Notes: generated by a model from the letters alone, not told the origin. Positions 9,901-18,558 are shown, counted from the first letter of the stretch. The stretch: 64,000 nucleotides of DNA from Pseudomonas sp. B20(2017) (GCF_002113125.1 NZ_NEJP01000014.1:124001-188000), one strand, 5' to 3'. Numbers and translations: made by a program.

Positions 9901-11641
9901 GCAGCACGAATACGATGCGCTGAATCAGCGAGTGGCCACTGTGCGGCCGGATGGACATCGAGTCAGTTGGCTGACCTACGGCAGTGGCCACTTGTTAGGC
10001 ATGCGGCTGGATGAGCACGACCTGATCGGTTACGAGCGTGATGATCTGCATCGTGAAGTCGCCCGACATCAGGGCAATCGTCTTATCCAGACTCAGAAAT
10101 GGGACCCTGCCGGTCGCTTGCAGCAACAATTGCTGGGGCAGAGTGATGACAAACGCATCCTGCTCAAGCGCGAGTATCAATATGACGCGGCCGGCCAATT
10201 GAATGGTATCCATGACACTCGCCGTGGGCCGATCGGCTATCAATACGACCCGGTAGGTCGCCTGCTCAACGCCACCAGTCGTCTGGGTGTGGAAACCTTC
10301 GCGTTCGATCCCGCCGGCAATTTGATGGATGCCAAGGCTGAACTGGTTCGGCGACCGTTGGACCAGTATCCGCCCCGGAGCAAGCTTCTCGACAACTTGT
10401 TGCGTGAGTACGCTGGCAGCCATTACGACTATGACGACCGTGGCAACCTGATTCAGCGCTGGCACAACGCAAGTATCAGCCGGATGCGCTGGGACCTGTT
10501 CGATCGCCTGGTGCATTTCGATGATGCTCGTCTGGAAATCGACTTCGCCTACGATGCGCTGGGTCGGCGGCTGTACAAGCATTCACGTGCGCACTTCAAG
10601 CAACACCCCGAAGCCGGGTCGCAGTGGAACCAGAACGAACTGTTACGTCGGCAAAGAGAACTGGGTTGTGGTTTCACGCTGTATGGCTGGGACGGCGATA
10701 ACCTGGCCTGGGAAAGCAATCTTTCACAGGCCGACGGGGATCCGGGGCGGACGGTGCACTACATCTATGAGCCCGGCACGTTTGTTCCCGTGGCCCAGGC
10801 TTTACGGCACCAATCGATCAACCTGTTTGCCGAGCCTCATTACAGCGATGACTATCGTCTGGCCGATGATCCGTTATGGAGCATTGTGCCCAAAGCACCA
10901 CCGATCGATGTCTTGAGCTGGTATCAGTGTGACCACTTGGGCACACCACAGGAACTGACCAACCAGAACGGGGAGATCGTCTGGAGTGCACAGTACAAGG
11001 CATGGGGTACTGCCATTGAAAAACGTTCGGAGTGGGCACTGCAGCAAGGGCTGGCAAACCCGATCCGTTTCCAGGGGCAATACCACGATCATGAGACAGG
11101 GCTGCATTACAACCGGTACCGATATTACGATCCTGACGTTGGCCGTTTCATCAGCAAGGATCCGATCAGTTATGCAGGCGGCCTGAATCTATATGCCTAT
11201 GCGCCTAACCCGACAGGCTGGGTTGACCCACTGGGTCTTGAGGGCTGTGATCCAAGGCAACAACTGGCCGATCGAAGAAAGGCATTGGGCCTTCCGGTTG
11301 CAGGTTCTGCCGAAGACACATCGACACTGGCGATTTTGAAGGTCAACGGCCAGAGTTTCGAGGGTATAAACTCAAGCGCTCAGAACCCCAAAACGCCTAT
11401 TACACTTGAGCGGGTAAACGCGCAGACCAAAACCCACGCAGAAGCCGAAGCGGTGCAGCATGCGGTCAATGCGGGAATGGCAGGCAAGGCCGAAAGCGCG
11501 GAAATGTGGGTGGATCGAGACCCTTGCAAGGCTTGCGGACTTCCGGGAGCCGGGGGGATTCGATCACTGGCTCGAAACCTGGGATGCAATATCACCGTAC
11601 ACTCGCCAAGTGGCAGTCAAACTTACACACCAACGAAGTAG
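6917..11641 (+). CDS. Rhs-family T6SS effector with C-terminal deaminase-fold toxin
   Basis: A 1574-residue Rhs protein; its ATG overlaps the vgrG stop (ATGA). Residues about 55-110 are hydrophobic (VVGNIMALVDALGDIV, WVSLGINLIGVLP), followed by an alanine-rich helical section. A DUF6531-like entry is at CPITAHSISFAMGSE, then many YD repeats, and the Rhs core ends with RYYDPDVGRFISKDPI and NPTGWVDPLGL. The 133 residues after DPLGL (base 11240 on) form the toxin. It has H1507-A-E1509 and P1536-C1537-K-A-C1540, the zinc and catalytic motifs of the cytidine-deaminase fold. The arrangement resembles BURPS668_1122-type polymorphic-toxin deaminases. The target (DNA, RNA or nucleotide) cannot be read from sequence. 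Confidence 0.9.
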   Translation: MTTGGGGAKQREPQVAVVPLNTIDIQDVGRGAAKFDAWLQSISGGVVTLDRVKNVAGALPVVGNIMALVDALGDIVTLAKSKQRQVLDWVSLGINLIGVLPAPPTMASARMTLRPTLGLVRQELRNSAKMLLGDSLIEVLIGHLNATIVGTIDDFVKQAQPKLAGILDDAGKLGQSAVNEIAKGLETVVNGKLDAKGDLNAAGSRLTAARGQLLHDPKAAISNIFGAAFSAYKAAGKGVANSAAKNLLPEKARALVLGNTSMLRNLGIELRTQLKKLADPGVQHSIGWLLQMLAGAVVTWRKRRSHGQSATVKPGGTSKAQRRAGDGQLEMQSKQSGAKADANCRKNGVCPITAHSISFAMGSETFNHTDFSLPGPFPVTWTRTYYSRLDAYDKGVCGARWITEFTTRFDRVDDGLVYHAADGRSHNYPLPKVGEAHYDPIESLTLVRVDENQLVLCSGVERKETYVRRGQRYLLSGIVLRSGAGIMLHYEHRHNDEVVLSDLITYQGDVSKVHLQLGTLIDDQGRLIGLWEIRDGSPWRQLCAYVYDDAGDLIQAQDENAAVWSYQYQHHLITRYTDRTGRGMNLQWQGQGADARAIREWADDGSYDTRLEWDENIRLTYVTDAHGNETWHYYDILGYTYRIRHPDERSEWLFRDDAKNIVRHVHTDGCIDRFSYDDRGNVLEHIRADDTVLHFAYDDQDQLIKISDAEGGLWLRDYDSQGNLVEAVDPLGNKTEYTYTPAGLLTAIKDANGAEKKLEYNDAGQLTKYTDCSGKSSTWEYDSRGQTICFTDAAGQSTEYEYQAGQLVLIKHPDKSEERFTRDAEGRLLVHIDGLGRCTSWSYTAAGLVAERVDAAEQTLRYRWDRLGRLSALENENEQRAQFEYDPVGRLLHETGFDGRSKHYQYDPDTGRLASTRDGERVTELRFDPMNRLISRLARLGGESQEETFAYDGNGNLVLASNDKSRLQWFHDPAGNLLREHQHYSVLEKPTVAVWQHEYDALNQRVATVRPDGHRVSWLTYGSGHLLGMRLDEHDLIGYERDDLHREVARHQGNRLIQTQKWDPAGRLQQQLLGQSDDKRILLKREYQYDAAGQLNGIHDTRRGPIGYQYDPVGRLLNATSRLGVETFAFDPAGNLMDAKAELVRRPLDQYPPRSKLLDNLLREYAGSHYDYDDRGNLIQRWHNASISRMRWDLFDRLVHFDDARLEIDFAYDALGRRLYKHSRAHFKQHPEAGSQWNQNELLRRQRELGCGFTLYGWDGDNLAWESNLSQADGDPGRTVHYIYEPGTFVPVAQALRHQSINLFAEPHYSDDYRLADDPLWSIVPKAPPIDVLSWYQCDHLGTPQELTNQNGEIVWSAQYKAWGTAIEKRSEWALQQGLANPIRFQGQYHDHETGLHYNRYRYYDPDVGRFISKDPISYAGGLNLYAYAPNPTGWVDPLGLEGCDPRQQLADRRKALGLPVAGSAEDTSTLAILKVNGQSFEGINSSAQNPKTPITLERVNAQTKTHAEAEAVQHAVNAGMAGKAESAEMWVDRDPCKACGLPGAGGIRSLARNLGCNITVHSPSGSQTYTPTK

Positions 11642-11646
11642 TGATT

Positions 11647-12054
11647 ATGAAGCTGGATAAAATCCTGGAAGATGAAACCCAAGGCAATCGTTCGGTAACT
11701 CATGAGGTTTTGGAACCCGATCAAAGGGAATTGCTCTCAGCGCTGAATCGAATGGATGGAAAAACATTCAGTTCAACGATGTTTTTTCTCGATGATGAAA
11801 ACTTCATGAGCATTGGTGGCGGGGCGCAAAATCGTTATGTGGTTTTTATCGCACTGGATGTGGACCAGAAGCTTTTCACTCTGATCGACCCCGACGCATC
11901 CAGCGAGGAAAGTCTTGATGTCGTTGTGGGGGGGCAGTCCGGCAGCTACCCACAGAATCAGTGCGTCGATAAAGAAATCGCCCGACAGGCGCTGATGTAT
12001 TTTTCTGCGCACGGGACAGCCGATCCAGGTCTGACGTGGGATGTCGAAGGTTAA
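11647..12054 (+). CDS. Imm1-like immunity protein to the Rhs deaminase toxin
   Basis: A 135-residue acidic cytoplasmic protein starting 5 bases after the effector stop, where a cognate immunity gene is expected. The segments FFLDDENFMSIGGG, FTLIDP and VVGGQSGSYPQNQCVDKE resemble the Imm1 family, which is often paired with deaminase toxins. The open frame extends upstream to 11506 within the toxin, but ATG 11647 is the first start outside it; GTG 11641 is an alternative. It is visibly AT-richer than hcp and vgrG, as is common for exchangeable toxin-immunity tips. Family assignment is moderate; the immunity role follows from position. Confidence 0.75.
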   Translation: MKLDKILEDETQGNRSVTHEVLEPDQRELLSALNRMDGKTFSSTMFFLDDENFMSIGGGAQNRYVVFIALDVDQKLFTLIDPDASSEESLDVVVGGQSGSYPQNQCVDKEIARQALMYFSAHGTADPGLTWDVEG

Positions 12055-12175
12055 TGAGACTGCATTCGGACCGGCAGGCAGGGTTTCTGTCTGCCCATCG
12101 GGTGAAGTTCATCATCGATCTCAAGGGTACGAAGACGTCTGGATGGATGAGTAAGCCGGTCAATGGAGTGACAAC

Positions 12176-12439
12176 ATGAAAGACGCAATCCGCCTCGGAG
12201 ATTCCACCACGCACGGTGGCAAGGTCCTCGAAGCCTTTTCCCGGACCGACCTTAACGGCAAGCCGATTGCCGGGGTTGGTCACAAGGTCAGTTGCCCATT
12301 GTGCAAGGGGATTTTCCCGATTGCCGAGGGCAGCAGCGCCTATACCGTCGATGGAGTGCCCATCGCGCTGGACGGCATGAAAACTGCGTGTGGGGCGGCG
12401 CTTATTGCCAGCGGCCCGAAGGGCGCGGTGGTCAGCTGA
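12176..12439 (+). CDS. PAAR domain spike-tip protein
   Basis: An 87-residue PAAR protein. Visible are the opening RLGDSTTHGG, the GVGHKVSCPLC segment and the closing DGMKTACGAALI. H and C residues are placed to bind the zinc that sharpens the VgrG tip. In this cassette it would cap VgrG and help carry the Rhs effector, whose own N terminus lacks a clear PAAR motif. It lies 121 bases after the immunity gene, and the gap holds no other recognisable gene. Confidence 0.9.
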   Translation: MKDAIRLGDSTTHGGKVLEAFSRTDLNGKPIAGVGHKVSCPLCKGIFPIAEGSSAYTVDGVPIALDGMKTACGAALIASGPKGAVVS

Positions 12440-12600
12440 GTCCTGTAGTCAGACAGACCTAAGCTAATGCAAAAAAGATATTTGTCCGGTGTTTTTAATA
12501 TCGTTTAGTTTTGTTTCATAGACGAATCAAAGCATCAAACCGATAGACCTCCCGATTGCCATGACGGCACACGCTGAATCGATCACAGGCTCTTCAGGTT

Positions 12601-12622
12601 TGATTCACACGGGAGTGAATCA
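12601..12622 (+). promoter_or_regulatory. Inverted repeat over the ribosome-binding site of the oxygenase gene
   Basis: TGATTCAC and GTGAATCA form a perfect 8-base inverted repeat with a 6-base loop (ACGGGA). The second arm runs into the A of the start codon at 12622 and the purine-rich ribosome-binding site sits in the loop and adjoining stem. It could act in mRNA as a translation-control hairpin or in DNA as an operator at the head of the transporter cluster. Inference only. Confidence 0.45.
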
Positions 12623-13674
12623 TGCCGCACACCTCAAAGATCACCGCATTACCCATCCTAGACCTGTCCCTGCTCGACGGTACGCCGTCGCAACGCCAGG
12701 CCTTTCTCGATGACTTGCGCCATGCCGCCCGCGATGTGGGTTTTTTCTACCTGACCGGCCATGGCATCGACGCCAGCCTGCTCAAACAAGTGCAGAATTA
12801 CGCGCGCCAGTTCTTCGCCTTGCCCGACAGCGAGAAAACCGCCGTCGGCATGATCAATTCGCCGCACTTTCGTGGCTACAACCGCGCCGCATCCGAGATC
12901 ACCCGTGGCCAGCCCGATCAGCGTGAGCAATTCGATCTGGGCGCCGAGCGTGAGGTCTTGCCGTTGAACGCCGACAGCCCGTTGTGGGCGCGGCTGCAAG
13001 GGCCGAATCAATGGCCCGAGGCGTTGCCGCAACTCAAGCCGCTGCTGCTCGACTGGCAGCAGGCGATGACCCAAATGTCGCTGCGTCTGCTGCGCGCATT
13101 CGCTCAGGCACTGTCGCTGCCGGAAGACGCTTTTGACCGGTTGTACGGCGACAAACCCAACGAACACATCAAGCTGATGCGCTATCCGGGGCAAGCCTCG
13201 ACGGCGAGCAATCAGGGCGTTGGCGCGCACAAGGATTCGGGTTTTCTCAGCTTCCTGTTGCAAGACCGGCAGGCCGGTCTGCAAGTGGAGATCGAAGAGG
13301 GGCGCTGGATCGATGCACTGCCTCGAGACAATACGCTGGTGGTGAATATCGGCGAGCTGCTGGAGCTGGCCACCAACGGTTATCTGCGCGCCACGGTGCA
13401 TCGCGTGGTCTCGCCACCGGTGGGCAGCGAGCGCTTGTCCATCGCGTTTTTCCTCGGCGCGCAACTGGATGCAGTGGTGCCGCTTTATCCCTTGCCGACG
13501 GCGTTGCTACGTGAGGCGCGGGGCCCGGCCAGCGATCCGCTCAATCCGTTGTTCCGCGATGTCGGCTGGAATTATCTGAAGGGCCGACTGCGCTCCCATC
13601 CCGATGTCGCGCAGCGCTTTTATGCCGATGCGTCGAGTGTCGAAACCCCGTTTCGCCGAACCGCCAACGCCTGA
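12622..13674 (+). CDS. Isopenicillin N synthase-like 2-oxoglutarate/Fe(II) oxygenase
   Basis: A 350-residue member of the 2OG-Fe(II) oxygenase superfamily with an N-terminal DIOX_N region (ITALPILDLSLLDG). The facial triad is visible as H203-x-D205 and H260, with the cosubstrate-binding RxS pair at R271/S273. Such enzymes hydroxylate or oxidatively cleave small molecules. It is the first gene of a long same-strand series that includes two ABC importers, so it probably acts on an imported substrate. Oxygenases placed beside MetQ-type importers often serve sulfur scavenging, but the substrate is not shown here. Confidence 0.85.
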   Translation: MPHTSKITALPILDLSLLDGTPSQRQAFLDDLRHAARDVGFFYLTGHGIDASLLKQVQNYARQFFALPDSEKTAVGMINSPHFRGYNRAASEITRGQPDQREQFDLGAEREVLPLNADSPLWARLQGPNQWPEALPQLKPLLLDWQQAMTQMSLRLLRAFAQALSLPEDAFDRLYGDKPNEHIKLMRYPGQASTASNQGVGAHKDSGFLSFLLQDRQAGLQVEIEEGRWIDALPRDNTLVVNIGELLELATNGYLRATVHRVVSPPVGSERLSIAFFLGAQLDAVVPLYPLPTALLREARGPASDPLNPLFRDVGWNYLKGRLRSHPDVAQRFYADASSVETPFRRTANA

Positions 13675-13700
13675 CCCACAACTCGTTCAAGGACTTTGCC

Positions 13701-14510
13701 ATGTTGAAAAAAGCAGCTTTGACCCTGGCCGTTTTCGGCGCACTGGTGACTTCGTTCAGTGCTCAGGCACTTGAGCCATTGCGTGTCGCAGCCGATCCTG
13801 TGCCCCACGCGCGGATTCTGGCGTACATCCAGAAGCTCGATCCACAGCTCAACCTCAAGGTGATCGAAATCCCGCAAGGCGTGAACTCCAACGAGCTGCT
13901 GGTGCACGGCGATGTGGACGCCAACTACTTCCAGCATCTGCCGTACCTGCAATCCCAGGAAAAGGCCCTTGGCGAAAAACTCGCGGTGGCCGCCACGGTG
14001 CACATCGAACCGCTGGGGATCTATTCCCATCGCCACAAATCCTTCGCCCAGGTGCCGGACAAAAGCACGGTCGCCGTACCGAACAACGTCACTAACCTGA
14101 GCCGCGCGCTGTACCTGTTGCAGGACAACGGCCTGATCAAACTCAAGCCTGGCTTCAATGACCCGGCAGCCGATCAGGCGACGCCCAAGGACATCGCGGA
14201 AAACCCGAAACACCTGAAGATCCTCGAAATCGAATCGCCGCAACTACCCCGCGCGCTGGACGACGTGGACCTGGCGGTGATCAACGGCAACTACGCGCTG
14301 GAAGCCGGGCTGGTGCCGGCCAAGGATGCGCTCGGTCTGGAGAAGGCCGAACACAACCCGTACGCCAACATTCTGGTGACCACGCCGAAACTGGAAAACG
14401 ATCCGCGCATCCAGCAACTGGCCAAAGACCTGACTTCGCCGCAAGTCGCCAAGTACATCGCCGAGAACTTCAAGGGTTCGGTGATCCCGGTGGCGGATGC
14501 CAAGCCATGA
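13701..14510 (+). CDS. MetQ/NlpA-family substrate-binding protein
   Basis: A 269-residue periplasmic binding protein. A signal peptide ends near SFSAQA, with no lipobox cysteine, so it is predicted to be soluble. The body has NlpA-family features (VAADPVPHARIL, GDVDANYFQHLPYL, VAVPNNVTNLSRALYLLQ). Its last bases overlap the ATP-binding gene (ATGA at 14507-14510), so the three genes form a MetQNI-type importer. The family imports methionine and, in some members, other sulfur-containing or amino-acid-like ligands. Because Pseudomonas carries several paralogues, methionine itself is not assumed as the ligand. Confidence 0.88.
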   Translation: MLKKAALTLAVFGALVTSFSAQALEPLRVAADPVPHARILAYIQKLDPQLNLKVIEIPQGVNSNELLVHGDVDANYFQHLPYLQSQEKALGEKLAVAATVHIEPLGIYSHRHKSFAQVPDKSTVAVPNNVTNLSRALYLLQDNGLIKLKPGFNDPAADQATPKDIAENPKHLKILEIESPQLPRALDDVDLAVINGNYALEAGLVPAKDALGLEKAEHNPYANILVTTPKLENDPRIQQLAKDLTSPQVAKYIAENFKGSVIPVADAKP

Positions 14511-15307
14511 TCGTCGTCGAGCAGTTGAGCAAGACCTATCCGTCAGCGTCGGCTCCGGCGCTGGATCAGGTGTCGCTGAGCATTCCCGATGGCGCGATCT
14601 ACGGGATTCTCGGGCGCAGCGGCGCGGGTAAATCGACGCTGCTGCGTTGCCTCAATCTGCTCGAACGCCCGGATGCCGGGCGGATTCTGCTGGACGGCGA
14701 AGAGCTCACGGCGTTGTCCGATAGCGAACTGCGCCGCCAGCGTCAGCGCATCGGCATGATCTTTCAGGGCTTCAACCTGCTGCATTCGCGCAACGTGTTC
14801 GACAACGTCGCGGTGCCGCTGGAAATCGCCAAGGTCGCCAAACCGCAGCGCCACGAACGGGTTCGGGAACTGCTGGACCTGGTGGGCCTCAGCGACAAGG
14901 CCGAAGCCTTTCCATCGCAACTGTCCGGCGGGCAGAAGCAGCGGGTGGGCATTGCGCGTGCCTTGGCGGCACGGCCGGCGTACCTGCTGTCGGACGAAGC
15001 CACCAGCGCCCTCGACCCGGAAACCACCGCATCGATTCTGGAGCTGTTGCGTGACATCAACCGCCAGCTCGGTTTGACCATCGTCCTGATCACCCACGAG
15101 CTGGACGTGGTCAAGTCGATCTGCGATCACGCCGCGTCCATGGCCAATGGAAAACTGGTGGAGGCGGAGCCGGTCGCTCGATTGCTCGCCGATCCGCAGT
15201 CCGCCCTCGGCGCTTCACTGCGACCCAATTGCGGCTTGCCGCTGGGGCACGACGCGCCCGGTTTGAGCTTTCTGCGGCAATACGGCGTACGGGCGGCCCA
15301 CTCATGA
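14507..15307 (+). CDS. MetN-type ABC importer ATP-binding protein
   Basis: A 266-residue ATPase with Walker A GRSGAGKST, Q-loop GMIFQGFNLL, signature LSGGQKQRVGIARAL and Walker B YLLSDEATSALD. The fold and the downstream MetI-like permease place it in the methionine uptake (MUT) family. It is somewhat shorter than most MetN proteins, so the usual C-terminal regulatory ACT-like domain is absent or very reduced. Its start overlaps the binding-protein stop and its stop overlaps the permease start, so translational coupling is likely. Confidence 0.9.
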   Translation: MIVVEQLSKTYPSASAPALDQVSLSIPDGAIYGILGRSGAGKSTLLRCLNLLERPDAGRILLDGEELTALSDSELRRQRQRIGMIFQGFNLLHSRNVFDNVAVPLEIAKVAKPQRHERVRELLDLVGLSDKAEAFPSQLSGGQKQRVGIARALAARPAYLLSDEATSALDPETTASILELLRDINRQLGLTIVLITHELDVVKSICDHAASMANGKLVEAEPVARLLADPQSALGASLRPNCGLPLGHDAPGLSFLRQYGVRAAHS

Positions 15308-15975
15308 ACCGCGTGATCGACTGGAATGAAATCCTGCAACTGGTGCTCAACGCCACCGGCGAAACCCTGTACATGGTGCTGCTTGCCGGGCTGTTCACGC
15401 TGCTGATCGGTTTGCCGCTGGGGGTGTTGCTGTTCATCAGCCGTCGTCAGGGGCTGTACCCGCTGCCGAGGCTTAATCAGGCGCTGGGCGCGGTGATCAA
15501 TCTGGGGCGTTCGCTGCCGTTCGTGGTGATGCTTATTGCCCTGATCCCGCTGACCCGGCTGGTGCTTGGCACCACCCTGGGCAGCACCGCCGCCGTGGTG
15601 CCGATCACCATCGGCGCCTTTCCTTTTTTTGCGCGGATCGTCGAGAACGCCCTGGATGAAGTAGAGAAGGGCCGGATCGAAGCGATCCTGGCCATGGGCG
15701 GTGATATCCGCCACGTGATTTTCAAAGTGTTGTTGCCCGAAGCGCTGCCGGCCTTGCTGGCGGGCATCACCCTGACGCTGGTGATGCTGATCGGTTTTTC
15801 TTCCATGGCCGGGGTCATCGGCGGTGGCGGGCTGGGCGATCTGGCGATCCGCTACGGTTATCAACGGTTCAACAATGAAGTGATGGTCGCCACCGTCGTG
15901 GTGTTGGTCATCCTCGTCCAGGGCGTGCAAAGCCTGGGCGATCGACTGGTGCGTTCGCTGGCTCATCGACGTTAA
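15304..15975 (+). CDS. MetI-type ABC importer permease
   Basis: A 223-residue inner-membrane permease with about five hydrophobic segments. The EAA loop is near EALPALLAGITLTLVMLIGFSSMAG, with GGGGLGDLAIRYGYQRFNNEVM at the C-terminal side, as in MetI proteins. The start ATG at 15304 overlaps the ATPase stop (ATGA). The open frame extends upstream within that gene, but the MetI family begins at MNRVIDWNEI. The second importer begins 8 bases later. Confidence 0.9.
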   Translation: MNRVIDWNEILQLVLNATGETLYMVLLAGLFTLLIGLPLGVLLFISRRQGLYPLPRLNQALGAVINLGRSLPFVVMLIALIPLTRLVLGTTLGSTAAVVPITIGAFPFFARIVENALDEVEKGRIEAILAMGGDIRHVIFKVLLPEALPALLAGITLTLVMLIGFSSMAGVIGGGGLGDLAIRYGYQRFNNEVMVATVVVLVILVQGVQSLGDRLVRSLAHRR

Positions 15976-15983
15976 GGAATTTT

Positions 15984-17540
15984 ATGGGTGCGCCTGTCGC
16001 TGTGGTCTCCGAACCACTGATTCGTGTACGTGAACTGAGCAAGACCTTTGGCTCGAACCGGGCGCTGGACCGGGTCAGCCTGGATATTTTTCCCGCCGAA
16101 GTGGTGGCGCTGCTTGGCGCCAACGGTGCGGGCAAATCAACATTGGTGAAAATCCTCGCCGGCAGCCAGACCCACGAGGGCGGCGAGATCTGGATCGATG
16201 GCCAGCCCCGGCATTTCAGTTCGCCGCTGTCGGCGCGCCGGTTTGGCATCGTCGCGGTTCATCAGCAGATCAACGAGGGCATCGCGCCCGGCTTGAGCGT
16301 GGCGGAAAACCTGCTGCTCGATGAACTGTGCCGCCCGGACGGCAATTTCTGGCTCAACCGCAAACGCCTGCTGGAGCGCGCCGCGAGCATCGCCGCCGGG
16401 CTCGGTCTGGTGCTGCCGCTGGAGCAACCGATCGAGCACCTCGGCCAGGCCGAGCGGCAACTGGTGGTGCTGGCCCGCGCCTTCGCCCTGCAACCGCGAC
16501 TGCTGATTCTCGACGAGCCGACAGCAGCTCTGTCGGATGCCGAAGCGCAGCGCCTGTTCGGGCTGATCGACACCTTGCGCAGTCGTGGCGTGGCGATTCT
16601 GTACATCTCTCATCGACTGTCCGATCTGCAACGGGTGGCCGACCGCGCCGTGGTGTTGCGTGACGGGCAAATGGCCGGTGAGTTCAGTGCCGGGCAATTG
16701 CCCGAGGCGTTGGAGGCGATGCTTGGTCAGGCGCTGGAAGCTCACGTCTACACACCGCGAGCGGCGGGGCGCGAAGTGCTGAAACTGCGCAACGTGAAAG
16801 TCCTGCCGCGCACCCGTGCCTTTGATTTGTCCTTGCACGAAAACGAAGTGGTGGTGCTGACCGGATTGCTCGGCGCCGGCAAAAGCGAAATCGCCGAAGT
16901 GCTGTTCGGGCTGCGCAAACCGTTGTCCGGCTCTCTGCAACTGGATGGCATCGAGTGGCAACCGGGCTCGCCACGCCAGGTAATCCAGAATGGCGTGTTC
17001 TTCGCCGCCGAAGATCGCGCGAGCCAATCGCTGGTGCCGGATTTTTCATTGCGACGCACCCTGACCTTGCCGTTTCTCGAACGCTTCACCCGGGGCGGTT
17101 TCATCCGCAACCGTGCCGAAGCGGCGGCGGTCGAGGCGCAAGTCTCGGCGCTGGGAATCAAGACCAGCGGCATCGATGTGCCGATGAGCGCGTTGTCCGG
17201 CGGCAATCAGCAAAAAGTCGTGCTCGGTCGCTGGCTGCTCGGCGAGGGCCGGGTGTTGATCCTCGACGAGCCTTTTCAGGGGGTCGATGTGCGTGCCCGG
17301 CGCGAGATCGGCCAGTTGCTGCGCGACAGCGCCGCGGGCCGCGCCACGTTGGTGATCTGCTCGGACGTCGATGAAGCGCTGGAGATCGCCGACCGGATTC
17401 TGCTGGTGCGTGATCACGCGGTGGTGGCCGTGTACCCGCGTGCCGGGCTGGATCGCGCCACCCTGGTCGCGGCGCTGGCCGGCAGCGATCCGCAAAATTC
17501 TGTTGTTCAAGCCGCGCCAAGGAGTAGAGCGAGTGCCTGA
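15984..17540 (+). CDS. Ribose/autoinducer-type ABC importer, double ATPase
   Basis: A 518-residue protein with two ABC domains of the RbsA/CUT2 class. The first has Walker A GANGAGKST (about residues 45-53) and LLILDEPTAALSD. The second has a degenerate P-loop GLLGAGKSE, signature LSGGNQQKVVLGRWL and VLILDEPFQGVD. Such subunits energise import of sugars or sugar-like ligands. It follows the MetI-type permease by 8 bases and overlaps the next permease by 8. Its tail (QAAPRSRASA) is short. The ligand is unknown, and the company of a sulfur-type importer is unusual for CUT2 systems. Confidence 0.88.
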   Translation: MGAPVAVVSEPLIRVRELSKTFGSNRALDRVSLDIFPAEVVALLGANGAGKSTLVKILAGSQTHEGGEIWIDGQPRHFSSPLSARRFGIVAVHQQINEGIAPGLSVAENLLLDELCRPDGNFWLNRKRLLERAASIAAGLGLVLPLEQPIEHLGQAERQLVVLARAFALQPRLLILDEPTAALSDAEAQRLFGLIDTLRSRGVAILYISHRLSDLQRVADRAVVLRDGQMAGEFSAGQLPEALEAMLGQALEAHVYTPRAAGREVLKLRNVKVLPRTRAFDLSLHENEVVVLTGLLGAGKSEIAEVLFGLRKPLSGSLQLDGIEWQPGSPRQVIQNGVFFAAEDRASQSLVPDFSLRRTLTLPFLERFTRGGFIRNRAEAAAVEAQVSALGIKTSGIDVPMSALSGGNQQKVVLGRWLLGEGRVLILDEPFQGVDVRARREIGQLLRDSAAGRATLVICSDVDEALEIADRILLVRDHAVVAVYPRAGLDRATLVAALAGSDPQNSVVQAAPRSRASA

Positions 17541-18558
17541 TTCGAGTTCCCTGTTGTCATCCGCCCCGGCGCCGTCCGAGCGCTTCGTGCATGCGCTGAT
17601 CCGCTACGGCCTGCTGTGGGTGCTGGCATTGATCGTGGTGTTTTTCAGTGTGGCGGAACCGGCGTTCCTGCGGGTCGGCAATCTGTTCAGCATTCTGCAG
17701 TCGGTGTCGATTGTCGCGCTGCTGGCGTTGGGCGTGACGCTGACCATGGCCGTGGGCGGGCTGGATTTGTCGATCGGCGCGGTGGCGGCCATGAGCCTGA
17801 TGATCGCCAGTTACGTGATGGTGGTGCTCAGTTGGGGCGCAGTGCCGGCAGTGCTGATCAGTCTCGCGGGTGGCGCGCTGGTCGGGCTGCTAAACGGCTG
17901 GCTGATCGTGAAGATGCGCGTGCCGGACATTCTCGCCACGCTCGGCAGCATGTTCCTGGTGATCGGCGTGCAACTGATTCCCACGGGCGGTCGTTCGATT
18001 GCGGTGGGCATGACCCTGCCCAACGGCGATGAAGCCGAGGGTTCGTTCAGTGCGGTGTTTCTGGCGTTGGGCCGCGGACGGCTGTGGGACGTCGTGCCGG
18101 TTCCGGTGCTGATCACGGCGGTGGTCGCGGTGGCGGTGTGGCTGTTTCTCGAACGCACGCGCATCGGCCGGTTGTTCTATGCGATTGGCGGCAACGAGCA
18201 GGCGGCGCGTCTGGCCGGTGCGCCGGTGCAGCGCTTCAAGTTGCTGGCTTATGTGCTGTCGGCGCTGTTGGCCTCGCTCGGCGGATTGTTGCTGGCAGCG
18301 CGGTTGGGGCGCGGGGATGTGAGCTCTGGCAATGGCTTGGTGCTCGATGCGCTGGGCGCTGCGCTGATCGGTTTTGCGGTGCTTGGAGCGAAAAAGCCCA
18401 ATGCGTTCGGCACGCTGGTCGGTGCGCTGCTGGTGGCTTCGTTGCTCAACGGCCTGACCATGCTCAACGCGCCGTATTACGCGCAGGATTTCGTCAAGGG
18501 ACTGGTGTTGGTGCTGGCCCTGATGTTCACCTTCGGCCTCGCGCATCGGGCGCGCTGA
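17533..18558 (+). CDS. RbsC-type ABC importer permease
   Basis: A 341-residue inner-membrane protein with about 8-10 hydrophobic segments and the CUT2 permease motifs GVTLTMAVGGLDLSIGAVAA and AALIGFAVLG. The start is taken as GTG 17533, preceded by AAGGAG about 10 bases upstream and followed by an N-terminal tail before the first membrane segment. The open frame reaches to 17371, but that part lies inside the ATPase gene and has no membrane character. It overlaps the ATPase gene by 8 bases. Confidence 0.87.
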   Translation: MPDSSSLLSSAPAPSERFVHALIRYGLLWVLALIVVFFSVAEPAFLRVGNLFSILQSVSIVALLALGVTLTMAVGGLDLSIGAVAAMSLMIASYVMVVLSWGAVPAVLISLAGGALVGLLNGWLIVKMRVPDILATLGSMFLVIGVQLIPTGGRSIAVGMTLPNGDEAEGSFSAVFLALGRGRLWDVVPVPVLITAVVAVAVWLFLERTRIGRLFYAIGGNEQAARLAGAPVQRFKLLAYVLSALLASLGGLLLAARLGRGDVSSGNGLVLDALGAALIGFAVLGAKKPNAFGTLVGALLVASLLNGLTMLNAPYYAQDFVKGLVLVLALMFTFGLAHRAR

